Shown piece after piece: positions 38,800 through 47,647 of a DNA stretch of 64,000 nucleotides. The stretch covers positions 16,974 to 80,973 of the forward strand of contig NZ_BMFV01000020.1 of the NCBI RefSeq assembly GCF_014639255.1. The letters are read 5' to 3'. The number at the start of each line of letters is the position of its first letter. The first letter of the stretch is position 1. Origin of the DNA: Pullulanibacillus pueri. Its GTDB lineage: Bacteria; Bacillota; Bacilli; Bacillales; Sporolactobacillaceae. The notes under the pieces are model-generated. The model was given only the letters and a program-made list of their open reading frames with translations, searched no databases and was not told where the DNA came from. The position numbers and the translations under genes were made by a program.

Positions 38800-40338
38800 T
38801 TATTGCTTTTGTCCTAAGTCTCTTTGAACAGCGGAGAGTGCCTTAAAATCAGGCGTGAGCTTTTCTGCTAGATCCATAAAAATCGGCTTAAGCTTGCGAT
38901 AAACCTGACTCGCCTCGTCATTCGGTGTATGACGATGGCCGATAGCTACAATCTCTTCCACTGTTGAAAAATCGTTTAAAATCCCTAGTGCTTTCATGGC
39001 GAGCAAGGCCGCACCGAAGCTGGAGCCTTGTGGTGTTTCAGGCACATGAATGCCTCTTTCGAAAATATCGGCCATGATTTGCCGCCAAAGCAATGATTTT
39101 GTAAAGCCACCGGTCACTCGGAAGGCTTGCGGGTCAACTCCCGTTTCTTTTAATGCTGCCACAACCGCATGCATCTGGAACATGACGCCCTCCATCACCG
39201 CCCGAATCATATGGCGACGATCATGATTTAAAGTGAGTCCAAAAAACACACCTTTCGTATCCGCATTCCATAATGGGGCACGCTCACCAGTGAGATACGG
39301 CAGGAAAAGCAGCCCTTCTGAACCAGGGTCAATCTCCGACGCCAGTTGAGTCAAATACTCATAAGGGTCCTCACTACCCGCTTTGAGGTCAGGAAAAATG
39401 TGATCCCGAGCCCAACGGAAGGCAACACCACCATTATTAATAGGGCCACCAATAACCCACTGATCTTCCGTGAGCGCATAACAGAAAAGTCGACCTTTAG
39501 GATCCGTTGTTGGTGCATTAACCACCGTGCGAACAGCGCCACTCGTTCCAATCGAACAAGCAACAGTTCCCGGTGCAATAGCGCCCACACCTAGGTTGGC
39601 GAGCACACCGTCACTTGCTCCAACGACAAACGGGAGATCCGCAGGCAGTCCTAACTGTTCGGCATCGGCCTTGTTCAAGCCTTGAATGACTTGAGTAGTT
39701 GGTACTGGCTCAGGCAATTTCTCCTTAGGTACACCCGTTAGGGCCAAAGCCTCGGCATCCCAGTCACACGTGTGAAGATTAAATAATCCTGTAGCCGACG
39801 CGATCGAATAATCGACCACATACGTTCCAAACAAACGGAAAAAGGCATACTCTTTAATGCCAACCCATTTCGCAGCCTTTTGATAAGTTTCTTGGTCCTC
39901 ATCTTTAAACCAAAGTAATTTGACGAGAGGGGACATCGGATGAATCGGTGTCCCTGTTCGCTGATAGATGCCTTGGCCCACAGCCGTTGCCTTCAATTGT
40001 TCAGCATGAAGACTGGCACGCTGATCAGCCCAAGTCATCGAGCGTGTGAGCGGTGTTCCCTCACGGTCAAGTGCAATTAAACTGTGCATCGCACTACTAA
40101 AAGAAACCGCAGCAATTCGCGCACGCGCCTCACCCATACTCGCGACAACATCTGAGAGGGTTTTCATTATCGCTTGAAAAATCTCCTCTGGATCTTGCTC
40201 GGCACGTGAGGCTACCTCAGAATAGAGCGGATATTCTTGAGCAGACTCTGCATATATATGTCCGGTCGGATCGAACGCCGCCGATTTTGTACTCGTTGTT
40301 CCAATATCCACAGCCACAACAATATCCTTTTGATTCAC
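38800..40338 (-). CDS. gntK: Gluconokinase (FGGY family)
   Basis: It phosphorylates gluconate to 6-phosphogluconate, the substrate of the next enzyme. The 512-residue FGGY kinase has the N-terminal phosphate-binding motif VAVDIGTTSTKSAAFD, the linker motif MTWADQRA, and the C-terminal FGGY signature MEGVMFQMHAVV with VTGGFTKSLLWRQIMAD. GTG 40338 follows AGGGGG at an 8-nt spacing. It is the first enzyme gene of the leftward unit, 35 bp before gnd and 26 bp after a small membrane-protein frame. Confidence 0.94.
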   Translation of the reverse strand: MNQKDIVVAVDIGTTSTKSAAFDPTGHIYAESAQEYPLYSEVASRAEQDPEEIFQAIMKTLSDVVASMGEARARIAAVSFSSAMHSLIALDREGTPLTRSMTWADQRASLHAEQLKATAVGQGIYQRTGTPIHPMSPLVKLLWFKDEDQETYQKAAKWVGIKEYAFFRLFGTYVVDYSIASATGLFNLHTCDWDAEALALTGVPKEKLPEPVPTTQVIQGLNKADAEQLGLPADLPFVVGASDGVLANLGVGAIAPGTVACSIGTSGAVRTVVNAPTTDPKGRLFCYALTEDQWVIGGPINNGGVAFRWARDHIFPDLKAGSEDPYEYLTQLASEIDPGSEGLLFLPYLTGERAPLWNADTKGVFFGLTLNHDRRHMIRAVMEGVMFQMHAVVAALKETGVDPQAFRVTGGFTKSLLWRQIMADIFERGIHVPETPQGSSFGAALLAMKALGILNDFSTVEEIVAIGHRHTPNDEASQVYRKLKPIFMDLAEKLTPDFKALSAVQRDLGQKQ

Positions 40339-40364
40339 AACCCAAACCCCCTAAGCTACATAAA

Positions 40365-40721
40365 CTACCCTTGACTTAACCCCACCAAAATAAACACAAA
40401 AAAATTCAACCATCGATAGATCACAAAGGATGCGACTAAGTCTATATAAAATTTCATCCTACCTTTAAAATAACCGATTAACCTCAGTCTCAAAAGCCCA
40501 TGATGAAAAATGTAAAAAACAATGAAAATAAGCGAAATTCTATTTCGCGTAGAGTCGAAATGACTCGGATCTGAACGGTGTCCAAACACCATCATTGAAA
40601 TAAGAACGCCCCCAAATAAAACAAGGACAAGAAGAATAAGTAAATGAAAATAAAATAAAATTGAAAATGTAAGCGAAAATAATTTTCTTTTCTCATCAAA
40701 TATTATCGAAAATATTTTCAT
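40365..40721 (-). CDS. Small membrane protein of unknown function
   Basis: A 118-residue frame with three hydrophobic segments (about residues 14-47, 63-76 and 92-114) separated by short basic loops. It ends 26 bp before gntK in the same direction, so it may be co-transcribed with the gluconate genes. I do not recognise the family. There is no clear ribosome-binding site (only GGACAG just before ATG 40721), so it could be a chance frame. Confidence 0.45.
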   Translation of the reverse strand: MKIFSIIFDEKRKLFSLTFSILFYFHLLILLVLVLFGGVLISMMVFGHRSDPSHFDSTRNRISLIFIVFYIFHHGLLRLRLIGYFKGRMKFYIDLVASFVIYRWLNFFVFILVGLSQG

Positions 40722-40729
40722 CTGTCCAT

Positions 40730-40743
40730 AGAAACCGCTTTAA
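40730..40743 (-). promoter_or_regulatory. Weak candidate CcpA (cre) site near the gluconate unit
   Basis: On the minus strand TTAAAGCGGTTTCT matches the cre consensus at 12 of 14 positions. Gluconate operons are under carbon catabolite control in B. subtilis, so the location is sensible. The match alone is weak. Confidence 0.3.
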
Positions 40744-40859
40744 AAAAATTAGACAAATCCACAGAACCCAATCACGGTGCGGGTTTAACAACGCAAAATT
40801 CCTTCAAAAAAATTTAAAAACAATCAATTGTAACCGGATAATTCGATGCGCATTTAACA

Positions 40860-41072
40860 AGAGTGCTGATTGATGAAAGGGTGGCCGGCTCGCACATAAA
40901 AGGGTACGGACTCACAAAAGCTGGCCGGTGCTCATAAAAGCCAGCACTCAAAAAATGCGCCCGAAACACGATTGAAACTAACTAAAAGGATGGCGCGCTC
41001 GCACGTAAAGAAGTGCCTATCACAAAGCTCATCCTCCACACCTAAAGACACCAAGCTCATCCTCCATCCCTA
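40860..41072. repeat. Degenerate CTCACAAAAG-type repeat tract
   Basis: Units such as GGCTCGCACATAAAAGGG, CGGACTCACAAAAGCTGG, GTGCTCATAAAAGCC and GCTCGCACGTAAAGAAG recur with drift, about every 20-40 bp. This is the inverted orientation of the tracts at 13.6 and 36.1 kb. There is no gene. Confidence 0.55.
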
Positions 41073-41113
41073 ACAAAAAAGCACTCGACCCCTGACTAAT
41101 AGGGGGTGAGCGC
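41073..41113 (-). terminator. Terminator-like hairpin downstream of the RpiR-type gene
   Basis: GCACTCGACCCC and GGGGTGAGCGC pair imperfectly and the minus strand then has six T residues. It lies about 220 bp past the minus-strand regulator's stop; the sequence between is non-coding. Confidence 0.55.
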
Positions 41114-41334
41114 TTCGATTTTATGTTTATCAGCACGGCACTTGGTCATTAAATAGCCATCCAGCATTTACTTATACGGTCCTCCAAATTCTCATTGGTA
41201 GCAGTCTGCTGTCATTTTGCTTTTATCTCCGATCACTCGATTATTGTACCAACGGGTAGTGCTACACACTACACGGACTGCTTGACCAGGGCACTGGGCC
41301 GCTTCCGGCAGTCCCAACCCGTGTGCCAATTAAC

Positions 41335-42186
41335 TTACACGCGCTTGAGTGCGATGGCTTCGCGAATGCGTTCGAGACCATCTAAGGTTTCATCCTTGCG
41401 CTTCATGGCAACGCCGACATACAAGACATCGATGACGGCGAGCTGAATGAGGCGGGAGGTGAGGGCTTCGGAGCGATAGAGCGTTTCGGTTGATTTCGTA
41501 TGCAGGGCGAGATCGGCCACCTTTGTAATAGGTGAGCGAGCATTTTGCGTCAGCGCGATGGTATAGGCTCCTTGCTGTTTAGCAAGGTCAAGCGCTTGCA
41601 AAATATCCTTATTGCTCCCGCTGTGGGAGATCCCGAAGGCAACAGATTGCGGTCCCAACATGACTGCAGAGGAAATTTGCATATGGCTGTCTTGGAAAGC
41701 CTGGCATTGGAGGCCTGTCCGAATAAATTTATGGACAGCGTCTTGAGCAATGGTTGCTGAGCCACCAGAACCGTAGAACTGCACTCGATCAGCCTGTGCG
41801 AGTCGGGTCATCGCTGTTTCTAGAATATAATCGTCATAGAGGAAAAGTGTATCTTGCAGCCCTTGGATATGGGCATGGAACACTTTCGTCATGAGCGTCG
41901 AGGCCGAATCTTCTTCATCAATTTCTTGATAGATATTTTCAATGGGTTTGACGACATCGCGAGCTAAGGCAATTTTAAAGCCCTGATAGCCACCGAACCC
42001 GATGCGCTTACATAACCGGAAAATGGTAGCCTCAGCTACACCGACCTGCTCCGCCAGCTCCGTAATCGATTGGTGCACGACCTTATCTGGATGTTCGAGT
42101 ATATAAAGTGCAACGAGCTTTTCCTTTTTGGAAAGCTGAGAAACGATGGCTTCCAGTCGGATGATAGTGCCTTCATGCTGTTCCAT
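41335..42186 (-). CDS. MurR/RpiR family transcriptional regulator
   Basis: A 283-residue regulator with an N-terminal HTH_6 domain (about residues 1-77, including SITELAEQVGVAEATIFRLC). A C-terminal SIS sugar-phosphate domain covers about residues 125-255, with QFYGSGGSATIAQDA and VAFGISHSGSNKDI. Such proteins sense phosphosugars. It lies upstream of the gluconate genes on the same strand and there is no GntR repressor nearby, so it probably controls them, perhaps sensing 6-phosphogluconate. That link is inference. Upstream, TTGCGC and TATGAT are spaced by 18 bp. Confidence 0.92.
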   Translation of the reverse strand: MEQHEGTIIRLEAIVSQLSKKEKLVALYILEHPDKVVHQSITELAEQVGVAEATIFRLCKRIGFGGYQGFKIALARDVVKPIENIYQEIDEEDSASTLMTKVFHAHIQGLQDTLFLYDDYILETAMTRLAQADRVQFYGSGGSATIAQDAVHKFIRTGLQCQAFQDSHMQISSAVMLGPQSVAFGISHSGSNKDILQALDLAKQQGAYTIALTQNARSPITKVADLALHTKSTETLYRSEALTSRLIQLAVIDVLYVGVAMKRKDETLDGLERIREAIALKRV

Positions 42187-42218
42187 CGCGATCCCCCTTA
42201 CAAGTTTTCGTTACCTCT

Positions 42219-42248
42219 ATCATATAAGACGACTGTATGAAAGCGCAA
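42219..42248 (-). promoter_or_regulatory. Candidate promoter of the RpiR-type gene
   Basis: On the minus strand TTGCGC and TATGAT are separated by 18 bp, about 30-60 bp before the start codon. Confidence 0.4.
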
Positions 42249-42449
42249 CCCATTGTCATGAACTTACATTTAGGGAATCAAAAAAATCAGTCACATAAAA
42301 AACGACATTTGGAAGCTGACTTTTTTCAACCCAAATCCACGCGATACGATTCCAATCGACATTTATAGATCAAACCCCACTCGAATTCCCTTGAATATCT
42401 ATTTTTCTATTTTAAAAGCCGAAACCTTCCATAGCTTCCCGCCAAAAAA
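42249..42449. other. Intergenic stretch
   Basis: No gene, repeat or clear signal is seen in this 200 bp beyond A/T-rich sequence. A further 300 bp to the right of the next hairpin (42,487-42,789) is likewise empty. Confidence 0.3.
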
Positions 42450-42486
42450 GCAAAAAAAATACCTAAATGCACAAAGGCATTTAGGC
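42450..42486 (-). terminator. Terminator-like hairpin downstream of the hydrolase-like regulator
   Basis: CCTAAATGC (42462-42470) and GCATTTAGG (42477-42485) form a perfect 9-bp stem. The minus strand then reads TATTTTTTTTG, a strong T-run. The nearest upstream minus-strand gene ends 300 bp away, at 42790. Confidence 0.75.
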
Positions 42487-42789
42487 CATTACATAGTGAA
42501 TCATTGTGTAAGAAATAGAGGATTGAACAACGATTCATAAACTTGTCGGTTCCTTTAGCAACGATCATTCAATGACCATGCGAAAATCATCGAATGACTC
42601 TTGATGTTAAAGGAGAAGTCACATATATAAAGTATTACATTGTGAGATGAGTTCACTATAGCATCTACTGCGTTACAGAATCGTTACAATTTCATTGCAG
42701 AATAAAACATAAAATCTACCTCATCGGTGATAAACAGCACCATGTCAATAGTTTTGAGACATAAAATTTATTAAAATGAAATATTTTAA

Positions 42790-44325
42790 TTACCCGATCG
42801 GCGGTGAGAAATGCTTCGCCGGTCGATAACCGCCCTTAATCTCCTCAATTCGATCATCACAATAACCTTCATACGGTTCAACGGTGACGCCCTCGATTAA
42901 GAGTAAAATGGCACTCTCGTCATCACCGGCCTCATGGTACGCATCAGAGAGATCGACCATAAAGTGCCCCAATTGATTCTCAATTCGACTTTTCAGCGAG
43001 GTGATCCACGGTGCTTCGAACCCGGGCATAAAGGTATCGCGATACTGGCGAATCAGCTGAATGAGTGTTTCCAGCTGGCGCTCGGCGGGCAGGTCCTCGA
43101 AATCATCAATCGATTTGAGATAATTGTTTAAATCCGAGTTGACAGGCAAATCAAGGTGGACAAACTGGCGATCAGCGACGAGACCATCGGCCAAATAAGG
43201 ATCACCATGCGCGATGAGAATGTGTTTAAGATGGTTAATCATCACCCGCAAGTAGCTTTTCGCTTTGTCGACAGGCGTTTCTGGAAGTAAGGCCACGATG
43301 ATTTCCTCGCGTGTCACGCGATGCTTCAGCATTAGAAAAAGGAAAAGTTCTTTCGCAAACCGTTGATTCCACTTGCCTCTAATTTCCTTCTTGCGCCATT
43401 GAATGGAGAAGGTATTGATGACCTTCACATGTAATGTCGCCTCTTCACGTTCAGCCAATTGGCCTTTTTCAAAAATACTATTAATCTTATTCTGCAAATA
43501 CTCGTGACTCTTAGAAAAATAGAGACGGTCCCGTTCTTGAATAAAGGTAACTAGGCTCTTAGCCACATAGTCGGGCTCATCCATAAAGGCCGCATTCGAG
43601 GCATTCGGAATAATCCGTAATCGACTCTTTTCCAAAAAATTAGAATAAACCGCCGTGTAATTCACAGGGAAGACGGGGTCAAGCTCGCCGCCCATGACTA
43701 AGGTGGGAAGCTTAATATTTCGCAAGTCAGTCATAAAACTATCTGTACTTCGAAAGGATAGCCCCACACCATCGATATACATGCGTTCATCGACCATGCG
43801 GAAGGCCGTCTCTAAAATGTGGCGCTTGGCCGGGGTCATTTGGTGGACAACATTCAATGCCATATGATGCGCAAACTCTGAACGTTTATGAACGAGCAAG
43901 TCCAAGCGCTGATCATATTCATATTTATAAAGATCCTCTGGAAAATAGAGTGGGGTTGACATGAGTGTCAGTGACTTCAAGCGTTTCCCCCTGGCGACAG
44001 CAGCCTTGATTGCAATAATCCCACCAATGCCGTGACCAAAAAGATGACAAGAAGACACCTCCAAGAAATCAAGCAAGTCAAAGAGCTCCTCATAGAATAA
44101 TGGCCATGAAATCGAATCATGGGTCATTCCGCTTTGCCCATGGCCACAGAGATCGTATGTAATTAAACGGTAGCGCGTATCCAGACGATCCATCAGTGAT
44201 TGCCAAATGGCACTGGAATAGCCTAAGCCATGAATAAAGACAATCGTTTCTGGCTGTTCTCCATAGCCTTCTCTTACACTGTAAAAAAGGTCATAGTGTC
44301 CTTGGTTGCGTTCAAAGATTGCCAT
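42790..44325 (-). CDS. Pseudo-alpha/beta-hydrolase fused to SARP/BTAD-like transcriptional domain
   Basis: A 511-residue two-part protein. Residues 1-265 have the alpha/beta-hydrolase fold (FIHGLGYSSAIW, YDLCGHGQSG). The nucleophile elbow, normally GxSxG, reads GHGIG with Gly99 in place of serine, and the usual histidine position (IPNASNAAF) is Asn244; the acid Asp216 (GGELDPVFP) is kept. Catalysis is therefore unlikely. Residues 298-375 form an OmpR/SARP-like winged helix (WNQRFAKELFLFLMLKHRVT.EEI), and residues 380-500 resemble the BTAD/TPR region. It may be a ligand-sensing regulator. ATG 44325 follows GGAGGTATAGC. Confidence 0.88.
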   Translation of the reverse strand: MAIFERNQGHYDLFYSVREGYGEQPETIVFIHGLGYSSAIWQSLMDRLDTRYRLITYDLCGHGQSGMTHDSISWPLFYEELFDLLDFLEVSSCHLFGHGIGGIIAIKAAVARGKRLKSLTLMSTPLYFPEDLYKYEYDQRLDLLVHKRSEFAHHMALNVVHQMTPAKRHILETAFRMVDERMYIDGVGLSFRSTDSFMTDLRNIKLPTLVMGGELDPVFPVNYTAVYSNFLEKSRLRIIPNASNAAFMDEPDYVAKSLVTFIQERDRLYFSKSHEYLQNKINSIFEKGQLAEREEATLHVKVINTFSIQWRKKEIRGKWNQRFAKELFLFLMLKHRVTREEIIVALLPETPVDKAKSYLRVMINHLKHILIAHGDPYLADGLVADRQFVHLDLPVNSDLNNYLKSIDDFEDLPAERQLETLIQLIRQYRDTFMPGFEAPWITSLKSRIENQLGHFMVDLSDAYHEAGDDESAILLLIEGVTVEPYEGYCDDRIEEIKGGYRPAKHFSPPIG

Positions 44326-44756
44326 GCTATACCTCCAAAATCTTTAAGAAATCCTTATGTAACAAAGCGAGGGGCTAAAGTCCTTTATTACTGGTAAAAA
44401 ATACGAAAAATTTGTCGTAAAATATGAGGTTTAAAAAGTAAGAATTTTATGTTCATTTCTAGGCTCAAGTGATATAGTTATAGGGAGTTCCTAAAAGTAA
44501 GTACTCACTTTATTGATGGATCAAGGGGTTTTCTTAATGGGAAACTGAAAAGACACACAAAGAGCCTTGTTTCCTCAAATTATTCTACACTATTATTCCC
44601 CACATTTCACCAATAGTGTAACGATGGTGTAATGGTTAATATGGTACATTTGGACTACTTGAAATGAGTCAAAAATAAAAAATTGTATAAAAATTGGACT
44701 CGCCATATCTGGAGAATAATGTGGAGGTAGGGCTCGACTATTGTCATCTTATCTGA
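44326..44756. promoter_or_regulatory. Divergent intergenic region with inverted and direct repeats
   Basis: It separates the leftward SARP-like regulator from a rightward 93-codon gene. It contains an inverted repeat ACACTATT (44587-44594) / AATAGTGT (44612-44619). It also has two GTGTAA repeats (44616-44621 and 44627-44632) exactly 11 bp apart, one helical turn. SARP-type regulators bind direct repeats with an 11-bp period, so this is a candidate operator for the neighbouring regulator. No further gene is seen. Confidence 0.45.
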
Positions 44757-45038
44757 ATGGGGGTTGAAGGGATGGAGCAATTCTCTTTCTTTCTAGAATA
44801 CGATGGAAGAAAGACCATGACTGCAGCAAATCATCCTCCTATCGACCAAATTACTGCCCTGCAAATCAGACAGGCAGTCGATAAATTTTGTCGAAAACGA
44901 GGGTATAAAATCTCGAACGTCGAAAGTTTGGATGAGGGTGATTATAGAGCCTTCCTATATAAGAAGGCTCTATTTAAGAAGGATAAGGAATTGATCTTTT
45001 ACATACGACAGGATTCCCGCCAGAATACTGAAGTATAG
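44757..45038 (+). CDS. Hypothetical protein (about 93 residues)
   Basis: A short soluble protein with a beta-rich start (MEQFSFFLEYDGRKTMTAAN). A helical middle (ITALQIRQAVDKFCRKRGYK) and a lysine-rich C-terminal part follow. I do not recognise the family. The start is uncertain: ATG 44757 has no nearby ribosome-binding site and ATG 44772 has GAAGG only 2 nt before it. It is divergent from the SARP-like regulator and could be its target, or lead into the polysaccharide locus downstream. Confidence 0.6.
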   Translation: MGVEGMEQFSFFLEYDGRKTMTAANHPPIDQITALQIRQAVDKFCRKRGYKISNVESLDEGDYRAFLYKKALFKKDKELIFYIRQDSRQNTEV

Positions 45039-45161
45039 TAGAACTACTTAATATATCGACAGCATCTGCTAAAAGGTTTAGTGGTTCTCTTATTTTTCTA
45101 ATAGTTTGACAGAATCGTCTCTGGTTCTCCAAAATATACCGCGCCTTTTTGTCAAGTGATA

Positions 45162-45170
45162 TGCTATAAT
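45162..45170 (+). promoter_or_regulatory. Extended -10 promoter of the polysaccharide locus
   Basis: TGCTATAAT is a perfect extended -10 box 40 bp before the first polysaccharide gene. A good -35 is not present, which is normal for extended -10 promoters. TTGACA also occurs at 45105 but without a partner at the right distance. Confidence 0.5.
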
Positions 45171-45210
45171 AGCGAAAGTTATCAGCTTATGAGTATATGG
45201 AGGTACAAGA

Positions 45211-45945
45211 ATGGAAGAGACGATCAGTTTAAGAGAAATATTCCAAACATTGCGCAAGCGTCTTGTTATGATCATTATTATAACTCTCGCAGCGACGGCA
45301 GTGAGTGCATTGGTGACTTATTTGTTCATTACACCGAAGTATGAGGCCTCAACGCAGATCCTTGTCAATCAATCGAGTAAGGACAGTCAATCTTTGTATC
45401 AAAATAATCAAATCGATACAAATATCAAGTTGATCAATACCTACACTGACATTATTAAGAGTCCAAGTATTCTTGATGAGGTTGTCAATAAATTTAACAT
45501 TTCTGAAGCAGATATTAAAAATAGCCTCAATGTCAGTAATGGCCAGGACTCTCAAGTGTTCACACTGTCCTTACAAAATACCGATCCAGCGTTAGCGGTA
45601 AAAATTGTCAATGACGTCGCCAATGTCTTTAAAAATAAGGTGCAAACCTTGATGGATGTTGACAATGTCTCGATCTTATCCAAGGCGAACTTATCCGATC
45701 ACCCTTCACCCGTGAGCCCCAATCCAAAGTTAAATATGGCGATTGCTTTTGTTGTGGGACTTATGATATCAGTGGGACTCGCTTTCCTATTCGAATTCTT
45801 AGACAACACCATCAAAACGGAAGCAGATATCGAAAAAGCACTCGAATTGCCGGTGCTTGGTGCGGTGGTTTCTATGGAAGAATCGGACGTCCGTTCAGCA
45901 AAGAAGGCTTCCCAGAAGGTAAGGAGTGGTTCGATTGAAGCGTAG
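45211..45945 (+). CDS. ywqC: Polysaccharide co-polymerase / tyrosine-kinase adaptor (Wzz, YwqC type)
   Basis: A 244-residue membrane protein with two transmembrane helices, about residues 19-40 and 175-195. Between them lies the Wzz extracellular domain (KYEASTQILVNQSSKDSQSL). It controls chain length and activates the partner BY-kinase through its cytoplasmic C-terminus. In B. subtilis the equivalent is YwqC/CapA-like TkmA. ATG 45211 follows GGAGGTACAAG. The kinase gene overlaps its end by 11 bp. Confidence 0.93.
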   Translation: MEETISLREIFQTLRKRLVMIIIITLAATAVSALVTYLFITPKYEASTQILVNQSSKDSQSLYQNNQIDTNIKLINTYTDIIKSPSILDEVVNKFNISEADIKNSLNVSNGQDSQVFTLSLQNTDPALAVKIVNDVANVFKNKVQTLMDVDNVSILSKANLSDHPSPVSPNPKLNMAIAFVVGLMISVGLAFLFEFLDNTIKTEADIEKALELPVLGAVVSMEESDVRSAKKASQKVRSGSIEA

Positions 45946-46636
45946 TAAGAAGAGACAAGCGCTGAATGATCTCAAACAGCGAAGCCTCATTACACACAAT
46001 AACCCAAAATCACCGATTTCAGAACAATTCCGGACAATTCGGACGAACATCGATTTCTCACTCGCCGATCGTGACATTCGCACCCTTGCCATCACCTCAT
46101 CAGGACCTGCAGAAGGAAAATCGACAATAACAGCAAATCTTGCCGTGGTCATGGCCCAACAAGGCAAGCGCGTCCTCTTAGTAGATGCCGACCTTCGGAA
46201 GCCCACTGTCCACTACACGTTTCGCATGAACAACACCACAGGCTTGACCAATCTTTTAACAAAACAAATGAAGGTTTCAGAAGTCATTCATAAAACCGAC
46301 GTTGAAAATCTCTATGTACTTCCAAGTGGCCCCATTCCGCCTAATCCGGCTGAATTGCTTGGCTCTCGCAACATGTACGATACTCTGCAAGAGCTCAACA
46401 CGGTTTTTGACATGGTGATTTTTGATACACCACCTGTACTAGCGGTCACCGACGCCCAAGTGTTAGCCACAATATGTGATGGGACCTTGCTTGTCATCTC
46501 CAGCGGATCGACAGAAATCGACGCGGCGAAGGAAGCCAAGGCTTTACTGGAAAAGTCGAAGGCACGACTGCTCGGGGCAGTACTCAATCGCAAGCCAACC
46601 AAACGGAATAATTATTACTATTATTACGGGGGATAA
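45935..46636 (+). CDS. ywqD: BY-type protein tyrosine kinase (YwqD/EpsB type)
   Basis: A 233-residue bacterial tyrosine kinase. Walker A is SGPAEGKSTITAN (about residue 50), Walker A' VLLVDADLRKP, and Walker B VIFDTPP. The C-terminal tyrosine cluster NNYYYYYGG is the autophosphorylation site. It is partnered with the preceding membrane adaptor. In B. subtilis the kinase phosphorylates UDP-glucose dehydrogenase, encoded downstream here too. I chose TTG 45935, 8 nt after AAGGAG, because the GTG at 45926 overlaps that site. Confidence 0.94.
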   Translation: MKRSKKRQALNDLKQRSLITHNNPKSPISEQFRTIRTNIDFSLADRDIRTLAITSSGPAEGKSTITANLAVVMAQQGKRVLLVDADLRKPTVHYTFRMNNTTGLTNLLTKQMKVSEVIHKTDVENLYVLPSGPIPPNPAELLGSRNMYDTLQELNTVFDMVIFDTPPVLAVTDAQVLATICDGTLLVISSGSTEIDAAKEAKALLEKSKARLLGAVLNRKPTKRNNYYYYYGG

Positions 46637-46645
46637 CAGGGTGCA

Positions 46646-46676
46646 CAAGTCTATGAATCGCCGTTTCATAGACTTG
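46646..46676 (+). other. Hairpin between the kinase and phosphatase genes
   Basis: AAGTCTATGAA and TTCATAGACTT form a perfect 11-bp stem with a 6-nt loop, just after the kinase stop. There is no T-run, so partial termination, mRNA processing or antitermination control is possible but unproven. Confidence 0.5.
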
Positions 46677-46798
46677 CTCACTGTTACCACCATGACTAAA
46701 GTTACATGACCTAAAGACTCATCTTCACTATAATAAAATAATAGTCAAATGCTGCTGAAATGAGTCGAGAATACAGGTGATCGGAAAGGAACTTAAGC

Positions 46799-47566
46799 AT
46801 GATCGATTTACATTGTCATATCTTGCCGGGAATTGACGACGGCGCTCAAACGGAATACGATGCATTGGATATGGCCTGTGCCGCTGTGGAAAATGGCATC
46901 ACGAAAATTGTCGCCACCCCACATCATAAAAATGGCGCCTATGAAAATCCTAAAGCTCAGATTTTGAAATACGTTGAGGTCTTGAATGAACTCTTAGGCA
47001 GTCAAGGGATTCCATTAGAAATCCTCCCAGGCCAAGAAGTCCGAATCTATGGAGAAATCGCCCAAGAAATAGACAACGGCGCACTTCTCACGATGAACAA
47101 CGGTGGACACTATGTGTTTATCGAATTCCCATCCAGTCAAGTTCCACGCTATGCCAAGCAATTATTTTATGATATGCAATTACAGGGAATCACACCGATC
47201 ATTGTGCATCCCGAACGCAACCATGAAATTCAAAGCAATCCAATGCTTTTATACAATTTTATAAAGAACGGTGCCCTCTCACAAGTCACTGCGGCCAGCC
47301 TGCTTGGACGCTTTGGCAAGAAAGCGCACAAGCTCTCAGTTCAGATTATTGAAAACAATCTGACGCATTTCATCGCCACAGACGCCCACAATACAGAGGG
47401 AAGAGGCTTTCTCTTACAAGAGGCCTACGCTGACATTACTAAACTATTCGGGACCGATTACACTTTTATGTACCAAGAAAATGCCGAGTTATTACTAGAA
47501 GATAAAGTTGTCAATAGAGAGATACCGACACAGATCAAAGAGAAGAAGTTTTTGGGGATATTTTAG
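46799..47566 (+). CDS. ywqE: PHP-family protein tyrosine phosphatase (YwqE/CpsB type)
   Basis: A 255-residue metal-dependent phosphatase that dephosphorylates the BY-kinase and its targets. The PHP metal ligands are visible: DLHCHILPGIDDGA at the N-terminus, ATPHH near residue 42, PGQEV near residue 80, HPERN near residue 140 and TDAHN near residue 195. ATG 46799 follows AAAGGAAC at 6-8 nt. Order adaptor–kinase–phosphatase–UDP-glucose dehydrogenase is the same as ywqCDEF of B. subtilis. Confidence 0.94.
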   Translation: MIDLHCHILPGIDDGAQTEYDALDMACAAVENGITKIVATPHHKNGAYENPKAQILKYVEVLNELLGSQGIPLEILPGQEVRIYGEIAQEIDNGALLTMNNGGHYVFIEFPSSQVPRYAKQLFYDMQLQGITPIIVHPERNHEIQSNPMLLYNFIKNGALSQVTAASLLGRFGKKAHKLSVQIIENNLTHFIATDAHNTEGRGFLLQEAYADITKLFGTDYTFMYQENAELLLEDKVVNREIPTQIKEKKFLGIF

Positions 47567-47647
47567 GGGAAGTTCAAAAACTTTCGCTTTAAAGTAAGGC
47601 TGTTTTCGTAAACATTGTTGTCTTTATAAAAATGGTTGATTTCCTCT

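Noticed and set aside
39346..39594. Overlapping plus and minus frames inside gntK
   Set aside because: Shadow frames of a strongly conserved FGGY kinase; no independent start signals.
41195..41446. Plus-strand 83-codon gene
   Set aside because: Mostly antisense to the 3' end of the RpiR-type gene; no ribosome-binding site and no recognisable domain.
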